Shown: positions 20,207 to 30,602, counted from the first letter of the stretch. The stretch is 64,000 bases of DNA from Acinetobacter lanii (GCF_011578285.1 NZ_CP049916.1:2108001-2172000), one strand, 5' to 3'. Translations and numbers: made by a program. The notes: a model not told the origin generated them from the sequence alone.

Positions 20207-20797
20207 TTAAATCCGCTTTATGAGCAATAATCCTGCCCCCAATGGAATGATCATTGATGTAAATCGGTGATCATTTTTAACTTTAGCCATAAACTTTTCT
20301 ACTTCATGCGCATGCGAAATAACATTATCCACCACTAAAACACCATGATCTGTTGCAAGCATATTTTGTAAATATACCCAATATTCCACATATGCATCGC
20401 GCTCAGCATCCAACAAAATTAAATCATATTGCTCATGATTCGATACTAAAAAGGCTTTTGCATCCCCTACCCAAAAATCCACAGATTCACTCAAACCAAA
20501 TTCTTCTATGTATTGCTGTGCCTGCTGTGAACGCACAGCATCTATTTCTAAAGTGGTTAAATGCCCTTGCGTTTTTTGCACAGCATCTGCTAACCAAAGT
20601 GTTGAATAGCCTGTTGAAGTGCCAATCTCCAAAATAGTCTTTGATTGCTGTATGGACACCAGCATCGATAAATATTGTGCTGATTCTGGTTCAATATTGC
20701 GATAACGCGCAATACGATCATGTTGTTCAGCATCGTGCGCTACAAAATCTTGGTAAAGCTGTTCTAAGCGTTTGAGTTGCATTGCATCCATGCGCAT
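20207..20797 (-). CDS. Class I SAM-dependent O-methyltransferase
   Basis: 196 residues. The SAM-binding motif I is LEIGTSTGYSTLWLA (about residues 57-71), the acidic residue ending strand 2 is in TTLEIDA, and DLILLDAERDAYVEYW corresponds to the metal/substrate region. This matches the cation-dependent O-methyltransferase (COMT-like) family. The substrate is unknown. Start ATG 20797 follows AGGA closely; the next ATG, at 20791, is better spaced. Single gene, convergent with the preceding ORF. Confidence 0.85.
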   Translation of the reverse strand: MRMDAMQLKRLEQLYQDFVAHDAEQHDRIARYRNIEPESAQYLSMLVSIQQSKTILEIGTSTGYSTLWLADAVQKTQGHLTTLEIDAVRSQQAQQYIEEFGLSESVDFWVGDAKAFLVSNHEQYDLILLDAERDAYVEYWVYLQNMLATDHGVLVVDNVISHAHEVEKFMAKVKNDHRFTSMIIPLGAGLLLIKRI

Positions 20798-20870
20798 TCG
20801 TCCTGATTCATCTTATTTTTAATGTTATATAATTCTCAATCTTAAAGCTCAAATGTTTCAGGTTAAATCC

Positions 20871-21083
20871 TTAAAAAGTTTCTTGGATCAATTCAAAACG
20901 TGGCAGATCTTTACCCTCAATGTGAACAGTTTCTTTAAACATGCTCAGTGGTCGAACCCAAGTCGAGTAGTCTCCATATAAACATTGATACACCACTAAT
21001 TTTTCTTCAGTTTCACTGTGCGTTGCAACGCTAAAGACTTGGTAAAGTTGACCTTTGTAATGCTTATAAATACCTTTTTTCAA
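20871..21083 (-). CDS. DUF1653 domain protein
   Basis: About 70 residues. The pattern GIYKHYKGQLYQVFSVATHS, LVVYQCLYGDYSTWVRPL and FKETV...LPRFE is the DUF1653 signature and covers nearly the whole protein. No ATG is available. TTG at 21083 has AAGG seven bases upstream and gives the family's usual length; a TTG at 21104 would add seven residues. The function of DUF1653 is not established. Confidence 0.82.
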   Translation of the reverse strand: MKKGIYKHYKGQLYQVFSVATHSETEEKLVVYQCLYGDYSTWVRPLSMFKETVHIEGKDLPRFELIQETF

Positions 21084-21381
21084 CCCGATACCTTTTACGA
21101 TCAATCGATGAGAATCGCTGATTATAACATTCTGTGATTTATTATTTTAGCCCTCAATCCAGTCACCATCTCACCATCAATCGCTTTAAAATTCGCATAA
21201 CTCCCTCAAGCCAACTTTCATTGGATTTCCGACTTATTCAATGACTTGAATACCTTGAGTCATACCTCATGCAATTCAAAAAACCGATTAATTAAATATA
21301 AACAACCTGTTTCCTCGATTTAATAAGTGGGCTTATAGTGCACTTATCAAATAAATATTAACTCCTTTGGAGACGTTAGCA

Positions 21382-22947
21382 ATGTTAGATCAAAATACTT
21401 CAGCGCAATTAAAAACACTTCTTGAACGTTTAGAAAGCCCGATTGAAATCGTGGCAACTTTAAATGGTTCTGATAAATCAGACAAAATTAAAGAATTAGT
21501 GACTGAAGTGGCAGCATTATCTCCACAAGTGACTGCTCGCTTCGACGGTTCAAATAAACGTGCACCAAGCTTTGGGATTGCAAAAGTCGGTGATCAACCC
21601 CGTGTAAACTTTGCCGGTTTACCAATGGGGCATGAGTTCACTTCATTGATCTTGGCATTGCTACAAGTTTCGGGTTATGCACCTAAAGTCTCTGATGAAG
21701 TTTTAGCGCAAATCAAAGGCTTAAACTTAACATCTGACTTTGATGTATTCGTATCACTTAGCTGCCATAACTGCCCTGACGTGGTTCAAGCCTTAAACTT
21801 GATCGCAATTTATAACCCAGGCACAACAGCAACCATGATTGATGGCGCATTCTTCCAAGACGAAGTTGAAGAACGTAAAATCATGGCTGTTCCAATGTTG
21901 TTCCAAAACGGTGAACACATCGGTCAAGGTCGTATGACATTGGAAGAAATCATTGCCAAATTGGATATAGGCTCTGCTGCGAAAGACGCTGAAAAACTCA
22001 ATGCCAAAGAAGCCTTTGATGTGCTTGTGATTGGTGGTGGTCCTGCGGGGAATACCTCTGCGATCTATGCTGCTCGTAAAGGCATTAAAACGGGTATCGT
22101 GGCTGAACGCTTTGGTGGTCAGGTGATGGATACCATGGATATCGAAAACTATACCTCGATCCAAAAAACGCAAGGTCCTAAGTTTGCAGCAGAAATGGAA
22201 GCCCATGTCCGTGAGTATGGTGTCGACATCATGAATCTGCAAAAAGTATCGAGCATCAAAGGTGCGGATCAAACTACAAATGGTTTGGTTGAAGTAACGT
22301 TAGAAAACGGTGCAAAACTTGAATCGAAAACCGTGATCCTGTCTACAGGCGCACGTTGGAGAGAAATGAATGTACCAGGTGAGAAAGAATACAAAACTCG
22401 CGGTGTTGCATACTGCCCACACTGTGATGGTCCACTGTTCAAAGGTAAACGTGTTGCAGTGATTGGTGGCGGTAACTCAGGTGTAGAAGCAGCGATTGAC
22501 CTTGCAGGTATTGTTGAGCATGTAACCTTAGTTGAGTTCGATACCAAACTCCGTGCTGACCAAGTGCTTCAAGACAAACTCAACAGCTTACCAAACACCA
22601 CGGTGATCATGAATGCCTTGTCGACTGAAGTGGTGGGTGATGGTTCACAAGTGACTGCACTTAAATACAAAGACCGTGCGACTGATGTTGAACACACTGT
22701 TGAGCTTGCAGGGATCTTCGTACAAATTGGTTTATTGCCGAACACGGACTTCTTAAAAGACTCACCAGTTGAACTGTCAAACCGTGGTGAGATTGTGATT
22801 AACGAACGTAACGAAACCAATGTCAAAGGTGTATTTGCTGCCGGTGACTGTACTACAGTACCGTACAAACAAATCATCATTGCCACTGGTGAAGGCGCAA
22901 AAGCATCACTATCAGCCTTTGATTACATCATTCGTTCAGGTCAATAA
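21382..22947 (+). CDS. ahpF: Alkyl hydroperoxide reductase subunit F
   Basis: 521 residues from ATG 21382 (GGAG upstream). The N-terminal tandem thioredoxin-like domain has the redox pair SCHNCPD (about residue 130). The thioredoxin-reductase-like domain has the FAD site GGGPAGNT, the active pair YCPHCDG, the NAD site GGGNSGVEA and the C-terminal GVFAAGDCT. It transfers electrons from NADH to AhpC, encoded 3.6 kb upstream. Followed by its own terminator. Confidence 0.97.
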   Translation: MLDQNTSAQLKTLLERLESPIEIVATLNGSDKSDKIKELVTEVAALSPQVTARFDGSNKRAPSFGIAKVGDQPRVNFAGLPMGHEFTSLILALLQVSGYAPKVSDEVLAQIKGLNLTSDFDVFVSLSCHNCPDVVQALNLIAIYNPGTTATMIDGAFFQDEVEERKIMAVPMLFQNGEHIGQGRMTLEEIIAKLDIGSAAKDAEKLNAKEAFDVLVIGGGPAGNTSAIYAARKGIKTGIVAERFGGQVMDTMDIENYTSIQKTQGPKFAAEMEAHVREYGVDIMNLQKVSSIKGADQTTNGLVEVTLENGAKLESKTVILSTGARWREMNVPGEKEYKTRGVAYCPHCDGPLFKGKRVAVIGGGNSGVEAAIDLAGIVEHVTLVEFDTKLRADQVLQDKLNSLPNTTVIMNALSTEVVGDGSQVTALKYKDRATDVEHTVELAGIFVQIGLLPNTDFLKDSPVELSNRGEIVINERNETNVKGVFAAGDCTTVPYKQIIIATGEGAKASLSAFDYIIRSGQ

Positions 22948-22980
22948 GTTGCATTTATAAATTTTAATGCAATCAAAATC

Positions 22981-23020
22981 GCCTACATTGTCCATGTGAT
23001 GATGTAGGCTTTTATTTTTT
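22981..23020 (+). terminator. Terminator of ahpF
   Basis: Stem gcctacat (22981-22988) / atgtaggc (23002-23009) followed by a T-rich tract. Confidence 0.8.
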
Positions 23021-23131
23021 AAGCCAATAAAATCTTTACAATTTTTAATAATTACTCAGCCCTTATTTGTATATATTAGGGTCATCCAGACCCTTGGATC
23101 AAAAAATAATAGGTCAATAAAGGTATAACAA

Positions 23132-23476
23132 ATGAATAAAATCCTTCTTGCTTTAGGTCTTGCTGCGACAGTAGCAATGGTTGGTTGTCAGAAAAAAGAA
23201 AATCCTGAAACAGGTGCGACAACGGGCGAACATCTTGAAAATGCAGCAAACCAAGCTGGTGAAGATATCAAAGATGCAACAAATAATGCCGCTGCCAACA
23301 CGGCAACTGCTGTAGACAATGCAGCAGATGCTACTGCAAATGCGGCTGATAACGCTGCGGCTGCAACAGCCAATGCTGCTGATGCAACAGTCGATGCAAC
23401 TAAAAATGCAACTGCTAATGCTGCTGAAGCAGTTGAGCATGGTGCTGCCAACGTAAAAGAAAAAGCGCAGCAATAA
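23132..23476 (+). CDS. Small Ala/Asn-rich LEA-like lipoprotein
   Basis: 114 residues. The signal peptide ends in AMVGC with lipobox Cys19. The mature part is a low-complexity run of Ala, Asn, Asp and Thr in short near-repeats (NAADATANAAD type), predicting an amphipathic helix like LEA/osmotic-stress proteins. It ends in Lys/Glu-rich VKEKAQQ. Likely an envelope lipoprotein; a stress or structural role is inference from composition. Strong terminator downstream. Confidence 0.8.
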   Translation: MNKILLALGLAATVAMVGCQKKENPETGATTGEHLENAANQAGEDIKDATNNAAANTATAVDNAADATANAADNAAAATANAADATVDATKNATANAAEAVEHGAANVKEKAQQ

Positions 23477-23497
23477 GTTTAAAAGTAGATGTTTTAA

Positions 23498-23526
23498 GAA
23501 AGCCCCTAACTCGGGGCTTTTTTTAA
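23498..23526 (+). terminator. Terminator of the LEA-like lipoprotein gene
   Basis: Stem aaagcccc / ggggcttt (23499-23506, 23513-23520) with a seven-base T run. Confidence 0.9.
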
Positions 23527-23850
23527 TGCTTTGGGATTTGATAAGTAAAGCTTTTGTCTTGAATAAACTGGATCTCTATAACAATCGTGTATTCACCTGG
23601 TCTAAAAATATGATTCGTTATTGATTGGCTATGGATTTGAATTTTAGGCAAACGATGGACTGATTGCTATCATCAATTCCATACTTGGATCATGACGAAT
23701 TAAGTGCCTTACCAACAATGTCATTAACCACGCTTGGCAGATGATCTAGCTGTGTTGCAGGGACTTCAATTTTGCGGGATTGTTGCAGAATCACTATAGT
23801 GCTGTTGATGCTTTATAGCTTTCAAATTGGACTGTTACTCAATCTCCATT
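23523..23850 (-). pseudogene. Decayed remnant of an unidentified gene
   Basis: No intact frame, but three consecutive minus-strand stretches look coding. About 23850-23810 reads VQFESYKASTAL. About 23800-23693 reads QSRKIEVPATQLDHLPSVV then NDIVGKALNSS before a TGA at 23690-23692. About 23654-23523 reads RLPKIQIHSQS, then RPGEYTIVIEIQF, ending QIPKH and a stop that overlaps the upstream terminator. Joining them needs two frameshifts and one nonsense read-through. The parent family was not recognised. Confidence 0.45.
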
Positions 23851-23887
23851 GATTCAGAATGATATTCCAATAATAAACATCAAGACC

Positions 23888-23912
23888 TAAAAAAAGCCCT
23901 CTCAAGGGCTTC
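23888..23912 (-). terminator. Terminator of dctA
   Basis: On the minus strand, an aagccc / gggctt hairpin followed by seven Ts, just downstream of the dctA stop. Confidence 0.8.
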
Positions 23913-23928
23913 TTAAAAAAATTCATTT

Positions 23929-25224
23929 TTATTTTGTCGGATTGTTTAGCGTTGCATCTAATTGTTCTTTATCCAGCGCTTTGTCCCATTTCGCAACAAC
24001 AATCGTTGCACAGGCATTACCGACCAAGTTGGTCAAGGCACGACATTCAGACATGAAACGGTCAATACCGAGAATCAATGCCATACCCGCAACAGGAAGA
24101 CCCGGAACAACTGACAATGTTGCAGCCAAGGTAATAAATCCAGCACCGGTGACACCAGCAGCACCTTTAGAACTGACCATGGCAACCAGTAATAATGTGA
24201 TTTGTTGGGTCAACGTCAATTCAATATTACACGCTTGCGCGATGAATAATGCCGCCATGGTCATATAAATATTAGTCCCATCTAAGTTAAACGAATAACC
24301 CGTTGGAATCACCAGACCCACCACCGACTTTTCACAGCCGGCTTTTTCCATTTTATTCATCAGAGATGGCAATGCTGCTTCAGATGAACTGGTCCCTAAG
24401 ACTAACCACAATTCATCTTTAATATAACGAATGAGCGCCAGAATTGAGAAGCCATTGTAACGTGCCACTGCACCTAAAATGATTAAAATGAAAAGTAGTG
24501 AAGTAATGTAGAAGCATAGGATTAACTTAACCAAGTTACCTACACTCTCGATGCCATAGGCCCCAATGGTAAATGCCATTGCGCCAAATGCACCAATCGG
24601 CGCAAGTTTCATCAGCATACCTACAAGAGTAAATACTGGCGCCGTTAAATGATTTAAAAAATCTGTTACAGGTTTGGCTTTTTCACCGACTTTAGCAAGT
24701 GCCAAACCAAACAATACCGCCACAAACAATACTTGTAGAATGTCATTGCCGACCAATGGACTGACTAAAGTGTTTGGTATGATATTCATAAAGAAGTCGA
24801 TAATCGACGCGTCATGCGCTTTTTCGACATAGGTTGCAACTTTATCCGCTTCCAACGTCGCAGGGTCAATATTCAACCCTTTACCTGGCTGTATAAAGTT
24901 GGCAACGACCATTCCCACAATAAGTGCCAGCGTAGAGAAGGTAATGAAATAAAGCATCGCTTTACCCGTTACACGCCCGACCGACCCCATATTGGTCATA
25001 CCCGAAATACCGGTAACAACCGTCAGGAAAATCACCGGCGAAATGATCATTTTTACAATTTTAATAAAAGCATCGCCCAAAGGCTTAAGGCTCGTACCGA
25101 GCTCCGGCATAAAATGCCCAAGTAACATCCCTGCTATGATTGCGACAATAACTTGAAAATATAGAACTTGGTAGAATTTTTGCTTCTTGGGGGGTTGAGA
25201 TTGCTCATCAACATGAATATCCAT
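23929..25224 (-). CDS. dctA: C4-dicarboxylate:cation symporter DctA
   Basis: About 431 residues from ATG 25224 (AGGGT upstream); an upstream start at 25257 is less likely. It is a multi-span inner-membrane protein of the DAACS family. Diagnostic stretches are the serine-rich re-entrant loop [11 protein letters not shown], the substrate/sodium motif NLDGT and the second loop [13 protein letters not shown]. It is close throughout to E. coli DctA, including [18 protein letters not shown]. It imports succinate, fumarate and malate. Probably monocistronic. Confidence 0.93.
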   Translation of the reverse strand: MDIHVDEQSQPPKKQKFYQVLYFQVIVAIIAGMLLGHFMPELGTSLKPLGDAFIKIVKMIISPVIFLTVVTGISGMTNMGSVGRVTGKAMLYFITFSTLALIVGMVVANFIQPGKGLNIDPATLEADKVATYVEKAHDASIIDFFMNIIPNTLVSPLVGNDILQVLFVAVLFGLALAKVGEKAKPVTDFLNHLTAPVFTLVGMLMKLAPIGAFGAMAFTIGAYGIESVGNLVKLILCFYITSLLFILIILGAVARYNGFSILALIRYIKDELWLVLGTSSSEAALPSLMNKMEKAGCEKSVVGLVIPTGYSFNLDGTNIYMTMAALFIAQACNIELTLTQQITLLLVAMVSSKGAAGVTGAGFITLAATLSVVPGLPVAGMALILGIDRFMSECRALTNLVGNACATIVVAKWDKALDKEQLDATLNNPTK

Positions 25225-25825
25225 AGAAGACCCTATTAGATTGGAAGAGAGAAACAATCATTGAATTATTTGATATCAACATCAATTAAAAAAATGATCA
25301 ATATACGAATTATAGTCGATTTGCTGAATGCTTTTAAATACGCGGATTCTCTGAAGATTCAGATTCATATCGTTCATGGGTCTAATACGAATAAAAAACT
25401 AATTTTTGATGTTAAAGTATGATCAAATACTCAGCGAAAATTGATGCGAACTCAATTTTGATAATTATGAAGAAAATCGCGTTATAGGCTAAATAAATAT
25501 TTGTTTTTAATATAAATTAAACAAATATGAGGGATTGGTATGAATGATTTAAATATTTAAGATCCAATCGCTACATGCTTGTTTATTTTAGTAAAAAATT
25601 AAGATAAAAAAACGATTAAAATATTGAAAAAACTTAAATCTTAAAGTATATCAATTCACATTAAATTGATATAAATATGGCATTTTAAAGGCAAAAAAGC
25701 AGCACAATCCGCTCACAATAAATTCAGATATAGTTTAGATCATGCTTGGATCATTAGCTTAATGAGCGCTTTTTTGATTTCCCCTAGACAATATTTGGAT
25801 TCTTTCAGCTTTATATTGAAATCCA
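25225..25825. other. Intergenic region upstream of dctA
   Basis: 600 bp, strongly AT-rich, presumably holding the dctA promoter and the 3' end signals of the DUF4130 gene. No coding sequence or confident hairpin was identified. Confidence 0.5.
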
Positions 25826-26605
25826 TCAAATGATCTTTTCATTCATATAGCGCCAATAACGCTTAGGCACATATTGAATATGCAGTTTGGCATTTTTACG
25901 GGCTTTGATATTGACGCTATTAAAATAGTCTTTCCACAGTTGATCATACAAGACTTCTTCATCATCCAATTCCACGCTAAAACTTTGACTAAAACCGCTT
26001 TGAATGGTCTGGTCAATCTCGAGTGCATTCATGTGCACTTGATGCACCTGATCTAAATCGTAATAAATTCCATAGTGACGTTTTTCATCGTAGATTAACC
26101 ATTTTTGATCTTGGTACCGACTTTTAAAATGCCGCTCAATCAGAGGCAGTACATTAAAATCGGGACGCACTAGACTTAAAAATAGACCGTCCTGACACTT
26201 TTTAAAGCGCACAAACGCTTCCATGCGATGTTTTTCACGCCCCACTTGCTTTGACCACTGTGAAAGTCCCAGTACATCCACATGACCATAGTCCCGATCA
26301 ATCGGACGTTGCGACTGAAAGGCATAGACACTGAAATTGAACAGGTGCTGAAACGCAACAATTTGCTCAGATAAAAAGGTGTAATAGAAGTTACGAATAC
26401 CATTGGCAGAAACTTTTTGTTTAAGCCCCTGCCAAACGCGCTGTGCTTGATCTTCATTAGATTCAACTTGGATCATTTCGTCAAACAAGCCGGTTTGCAT
26501 GCAATCTTGGGTCATGACTTGCACATCAAATTCTTTAAATTGAAATGCCCGAAATACGCAGCACAGTAATCCGGTCATGGTGCCATCAAAGACGTAATTT
26601 GCCAT
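25826..26605 (-). CDS. DUF4130 / TIGR03915-type putative DNA repair protein
   Basis: 259 residues starting MANYVFDGTMTGLLCCVF, the N-terminus typical of this family. The central region HVDVLGLSQWSKQVGREKHRM and the C-terminal KYWRYM-like end (PKRYWRYMNEK) also fit. Members sit next to a radical-SAM partner and are proposed, from context and homology to uracil-DNA glycosylase-associated proteins, to act in DNA modification or repair. It begins 39 bp after the radical-SAM gene on the same strand, so the two are very likely one operon. Confidence 0.85.
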   Translation of the reverse strand: MANYVFDGTMTGLLCCVFRAFQFKEFDVQVMTQDCMQTGLFDEMIQVESNEDQAQRVWQGLKQKVSANGIRNFYYTFLSEQIVAFQHLFNFSVYAFQSQRPIDRDYGHVDVLGLSQWSKQVGREKHRMEAFVRFKKCQDGLFLSLVRPDFNVLPLIERHFKSRYQDQKWLIYDEKRHYGIYYDLDQVHQVHMNALEIDQTIQSGFSQSFSVELDDEEVLYDQLWKDYFNSVNIKARKNAKLHIQYVPKRYWRYMNEKII

Positions 26606-26644
26606 TTAAATGCCCTAGTTACAATTCAATTTATAGATGACTGG

Positions 26645-27904
26645 CTAGAAACCAAAGCCCAACTGTGGTGATAATTGTTGACTATATTTAGAGTGACCGC
26701 TTTGTAAAATCTGGGTACGAATTTGGCTCGGTAATTGATCTTTCACAAACTGCGGTGTGTCTGCGCAACGAATAAAATGTTGTGCACGATTATACGCCAC
26801 GCCCATACGTTTCAATTGATCGATATGAATCCGTCCAAAACGACGCGCATGGACAATTTTTTTGGCTGAGCGCACCCCAATGCCGGGCACACGTAAAATC
26901 ATGCGATATTCAGCTTTGTTAATATCGACCGGAAATTGCTCAGGATGACGCAGTGCCCAACCCAGCTTCGGATCAACATCGAGATCTAAATTGGGATGAC
27001 TGTCATCTACAATTTCATTGGCATCAAAACCATAAAAGCGCATCAACCAATCGGATTGATATAAGCGATTTTCACGCAGTAATGGCGGCGCAGAACCGAC
27101 CGCAGGTAATGCCTTTTCTTCGTCATTAATTGGAATATAACCTGAATAGTAGACCCGTTTCAGTTTGAATTCTTTGTAATGACGATCTGCCATCAAAATC
27201 ACATCTTTATCAGTTTCTTGATGTGCACCCACCACCATTTGCGTGGTTTGTCCGGCAGGCACGAATTTAGGCACGGTTTTAATCAGTTTGCGTTCATCTT
27301 TGAGTTCAATCAAACGATCTCGAACAATCCCTAAATCTTTTTGAACTTCTCCGTGTGATTTTTCAGGTGCAAATTTCTTCAAGCCGTCTTCGGTTGGCAT
27401 TTCTAAATTAATGCTCATCCGGTCGACATAAAGTCCTGCTTCATGAATAATTTCTTGGGATGCACCCGGAATGGTTTTTAAATGGATATAGCCGTTAAAG
27501 TTTTCTTCTAGGCGTAGTTTTTTCACCACTTGCAGCATACGTTCCATGGTGTAATCTGCGGATTTAAAAATCCCTGAACTTAAAAATAGTCCTTCAATAT
27601 AATTTCGACGATAGAAATTAATGGTCAGATCGACCACCTCTTGTACGGTAAAAGCTGCGCGTTTGACATCGTTGGAACGGCGTGACACACAGTAAGAACA
27701 ATCAAAGATACAAACATTGGAAAATAGAATTTTAAGCAGCGAAACGCAGCGACCATCTTCGGTATAACTATGACAAATCCCTGCCCCAGTATTACCCAAG
27801 CCCTTATCTTTATTTTTACGATTGCTGCCACTCGAAGAACACGAGACATCATACTTGGCAGCATCAGCTAAAATCTGTAGCTTTTCACGGATACGATCTG
27901 ACAT
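26645..27904 (-). CDS. Putative DNA modification/repair radical SAM protein
   Basis: 419 residues (TIGR03916 type). The radical-SAM cluster motif CIFDCSYC (CxxxCxxC) lies at about residues 67-74. Extra cysteines occur in the N-terminal CSSSGS and GICHSY regions. A C-terminal helix-hairpin-helix, LRVPGIGVRSAKKIVHARRF, suggests nucleic-acid binding. The paired downstream DUF4130 protein supports a joint role. The reaction is unknown. Confidence 0.88.
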   Translation of the reverse strand: MSDRIREKLQILADAAKYDVSCSSSGSNRKNKDKGLGNTGAGICHSYTEDGRCVSLLKILFSNVCIFDCSYCVSRRSNDVKRAAFTVQEVVDLTINFYRRNYIEGLFLSSGIFKSADYTMERMLQVVKKLRLEENFNGYIHLKTIPGASQEIIHEAGLYVDRMSINLEMPTEDGLKKFAPEKSHGEVQKDLGIVRDRLIELKDERKLIKTVPKFVPAGQTTQMVVGAHQETDKDVILMADRHYKEFKLKRVYYSGYIPINDEEKALPAVGSAPPLLRENRLYQSDWLMRFYGFDANEIVDDSHPNLDLDVDPKLGWALRHPEQFPVDINKAEYRMILRVPGIGVRSAKKIVHARRFGRIHIDQLKRMGVAYNRAQHFIRCADTPQFVKDQLPSQIRTQILQSGHSKYSQQLSPQLGFGF

Positions 27905-28173
27905 GTAAGTGACTTCTTAAACTTAGTGACCTTACATTATAAATTTGATGATTTTATAGCGGTGGACAGTCATCTTTTAAGCGACATGAGATGACGCGCT
28001 TTTTTTATCATCAACGCAACGATTTCAGAACATTGATTTTTAAGCACCGATTTCAAACACTGATTTCAAAAACATCTACGCCTTTAGTCTTGGCATTTTT
28101 CAAATAAATATTGAGTATAAGTTGCTTAGTCCTGAGGGCTTAGGCACATTGAAACAAATCAAGGAGCTTAGAT

Positions 28174-29220
28174 ATGTCTATTTTGGAATTACTTGACATC
28201 AAATACCCCATTTTTGTTGCACCCATGGCAGGTGTGTCCACACCGCAATTGGCTGCTGAAGTGTCCAATGCAGGTGGTCTAGGCTCTCTCGGTTTAGGGG
28301 CAGCTTCAGTTGATGCTGCTCGAAAGCAAATTTTGGAGACACAACAACTCACTACACAGCCTTTTCAGGTGAACTTCTTCTGTCATCAATCGGTTTCCTC
28401 TAGTACCACCGCTAATCAAAACTGGATTGAATATTTAAAACCTCAATTTGAAAAATTAGGTGCAACCCCACCGCAAGATCTCGATTGTATTTATCCAAGC
28501 TTTATGGACAATGATGACCTGCTGAATTTAGTACTCGAAACCAAACCTAAAGCCGTAAGTTTTCATTTTGGTATTCCACATCCACATCAAATTCAAGCGT
28601 TGAAAGAGGCTGGTATAATCACCATGGTCTCTGCGACCAACTTAGCTGAAGCCAAAGCTATCGAAGCTGCAGGTATTGATATTGTCATTGCGCAAGGGAT
28701 TGAAGCGGGTGGACATCGCGGAATTTTTAATGAAAATTTTGATGCTGGGATTAAAACATCCGATTTAGTCAAGTTATTCACTGCTCACATTCAACTCCCT
28801 GTGGTTGCAGCAGGCGGTATTATGAATGGCTTCCAAGCACAATACCTGATTAATCATGGCGCTCAAGCAGTACAGCTCGGCACCGCATTTGTGCAATGCC
28901 CAAGTTCAAGTGCCAATTCAGCTTATCGTGATGCTTTATTCAGCAAACCCATTACTCAAGTGACTTCCAGTATTTCAGGACGTCCGGCTCGCGGCATTGT
29001 CAATGCTTGGGCGATGGAAATTGATCTACCGACACGTACAGCCGTTGCGCCCTACCCGTATGCCTATGACTTGGGTAAACAATTGCATGCAGCGGCAACT
29101 AAACAAGAAAATCAAAGTTTTGGTGCATTTTGGGCGGGTTCCAATGTGACTCAAATTCGTCAGCTTGATGCAGAAAATTTGATGGAACAATTGGTCGTGG
29201 AAATGGGTCAGTACGATTAA
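28174..29220 (+). CDS. Nitronate monooxygenase (2-nitropropane dioxygenase family)
   Basis: 348 residues, FMN-dependent TIM barrel. Motifs are APMAGVSTPQLAAEVSNAGG at the N-terminus, SFHFGIPH, the catalytic His region IAQGIEAGGHRG, the phosphate-binding PVVAAGGI and QLGTAF. It oxidises toxic alkyl nitronates such as propionate-3-nitronate. AAGGAG precedes ATG 28174. Transcribed alone; a bidirectional terminator follows. Confidence 0.92.
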   Translation: MSILELLDIKYPIFVAPMAGVSTPQLAAEVSNAGGLGSLGLGAASVDAARKQILETQQLTTQPFQVNFFCHQSVSSSTTANQNWIEYLKPQFEKLGATPPQDLDCIYPSFMDNDDLLNLVLETKPKAVSFHFGIPHPHQIQALKEAGIITMVSATNLAEAKAIEAAGIDIVIAQGIEAGGHRGIFNENFDAGIKTSDLVKLFTAHIQLPVVAAGGIMNGFQAQYLINHGAQAVQLGTAFVQCPSSSANSAYRDALFSKPITQVTSSISGRPARGIVNAWAMEIDLPTRTAVAPYPYAYDLGKQLHAAATKQENQSFGAFWAGSNVTQIRQLDAENLMEQLVVEMGQYD

Positions 29221-29235
29221 ATTGTTTTGCCATTC

Positions 29236-29272
29236 ATAAAAAAAGCGCTCATTCACAAGAGCGCTTTTTTTA
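29236..29272. terminator. Bidirectional terminator
   Basis: Stem agcgctc (29244-29250) / gagcgct (29259-29265), with A and T runs on both flanks, between the converging nitronate monooxygenase and dusB genes. Confidence 0.85.
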
Positions 29273-29315
29273 TTTTAGGATGCATGGATAGACATATGCT
29301 ACTTAGGCGAGTTGG

Positions 29316-30338
29316 TCACACTTCCAATAAACTGAAAGCTTCGGTCTGTACATCACTCATAATTAAGCCTTGATCCAGCAACAGATCAAAATAATCTTCT
29401 ACCACTTTGGCTTGTTCAACTGTACTTTCAACTTTATACATATGCTGGCGGAATTCATTGCTTGAACGTAACCCTTTGGTGTACCAAGCAATGTGTTTAC
29501 GTGCAATGCGACAACCTGAATATTCGCCATAGAATTCATACAGTTCAGACAAATGCCCCAACAGCACCTCTTTCACTTCCAAAATAGAAGGTGCTGCCAA
29601 ATGTGTGCCTGTTTTTAAATAATGGTCAATCTCACGAAAAATCCAAGGACGTCCTTGCGCTGCACGACCAATCATAATGCCGTCTGCACCGGTATAGTCG
29701 AGGACATATTTGGCTTTTTCGGGACTATCAATATCACCATTGGCAATGACGGGAATATGCAGCATCGATTTCACGTCTTTAATTAAGCTATAACGTGCGG
29801 TATTTAAATACATGTCTTCACGCGTGCGACCATGCAATGCTAAAGCTGCAATGCCGGCTTCTTCGGCACGTTTTGCCACGCGCATAATATTTTCATGACC
29901 GTTTAAATAACCCAAACGCGTTTTTAAAGTCACCGGGACATCAACGGCGGCAACCACCGCATCTAAAATTCGAGCAACCAAATCTTCATCTTTGAGTAAA
30001 GCAGAGCCAGCGAGCTTACTGCATACTTTTTTCGCTGGGCAGCCCATATTGATGTCAACAATTTGCGCACCGTTGGACACCTGATATTGCGCAGCTTTGG
30101 CCAATTCCTCAGGCTCAGAACCGGCAATTTGCGCTGAAATAGGCGCCAATTCACCATCAAAATTTGCCCGATACAAACTTTTTTTGCTCATGCGTAAGGT
30201 TTGATCCGAGGTCATCATTTCACTCACCGCATGCCCTGCACCAAAGTACTTACACAAGGTTCGAAATGGACGATCTGTGACGCCCGCCATCGGTGCCACG
30301 ATTAAATTATTTGACAGTTGATACGGACCAATATACAT
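29316..30338 (-). CDS. dusB: tRNA-dihydrouridine synthase DusB
   Basis: 340 residues, FMN TIM barrel. VAPMAGVTDRPFR is at the N-terminus, followed by DINMGCPAKKV with the catalytic Cys, LKTRLGY, ALHGRT and GADGIMIGRAAQGRPW. The DINMGCPAKKV form identifies DusB rather than DusA or DusC. It reduces uridine in the tRNA D-loop. The start ATG has no visible ribosome site. In many gammaproteobacteria dusB is followed by fis; here it is followed by a terminator. Its first codons and upstream region are duplicated at 50016-50115. Confidence 0.95.
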   Translation of the reverse strand: MYIGPYQLSNNLIVAPMAGVTDRPFRTLCKYFGAGHAVSEMMTSDQTLRMSKKSLYRANFDGELAPISAQIAGSEPEELAKAAQYQVSNGAQIVDINMGCPAKKVCSKLAGSALLKDEDLVARILDAVVAAVDVPVTLKTRLGYLNGHENIMRVAKRAEEAGIAALALHGRTREDMYLNTARYSLIKDVKSMLHIPVIANGDIDSPEKAKYVLDYTGADGIMIGRAAQGRPWIFREIDHYLKTGTHLAAPSILEVKEVLLGHLSELYEFYGEYSGCRIARKHIAWYTKGLRSSNEFRQHMYKVESTVEQAKVVEDYFDLLLDQGLIMSDVQTEAFSLLEV

Positions 30339-30402
30339 ATATATTCATACAATTTACGACCAACATAGTATACTGCATCCGCCAAATTGGCTCACAAATT
30401 TA
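30303..30402 (+). repeat. Direct repeat A bounding the Ter island (dusB 5' end)
   Basis: 100 bp covering dusB codons 1-12 and its upstream region. It matches 50016-50115 without gaps, 84 of 100 bases by hand count. The longest identical runs are atatacatatatattcatac and its extension, caacatagta and ccgccaaattggctcac. The offset is exactly 19,713 bp throughout. Confidence 0.9.
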
Positions 30403-30490
30403 TTTAAGAATCTAAGAATCTGAAAATTTATAATGCTTAACCAATTCTACGTTTTTAAACGAACTTTCAATTTTTTAGTTCAGTGTGGCA

Positions 30491-30522
30491 TAAAAAAAGC
30501 CAGTGCATATAGCACTAGCTTA
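30491..30522 (-). terminator. Terminator of the leftward ter operon
   Basis: On the minus strand, a gctagtgc / gcactggc hairpin followed by seven Ts, about 80 bp after the TerZ-like gene. Confidence 0.8.
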
Positions 30523-30602
30523 GAATTGATATCGGACATCGAACTGATTGACACACGTCATTATGTGTTCAATGATCAAATTTAACCTTAGATATCACCA
30601 TA

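Noticed and set aside
21793..22886. Minus-strand ORFs within ahpF
   Set aside because: Shadows produced by strong codon bias of ahpF; the sense strand is fully accounted for.
23153..23473. Minus-strand Cys/Ser- and Ala-rich ORFs opposite the small lipoprotein
   Set aside because: Low-complexity mirror images of the Ala/Asn-rich coding repeats.
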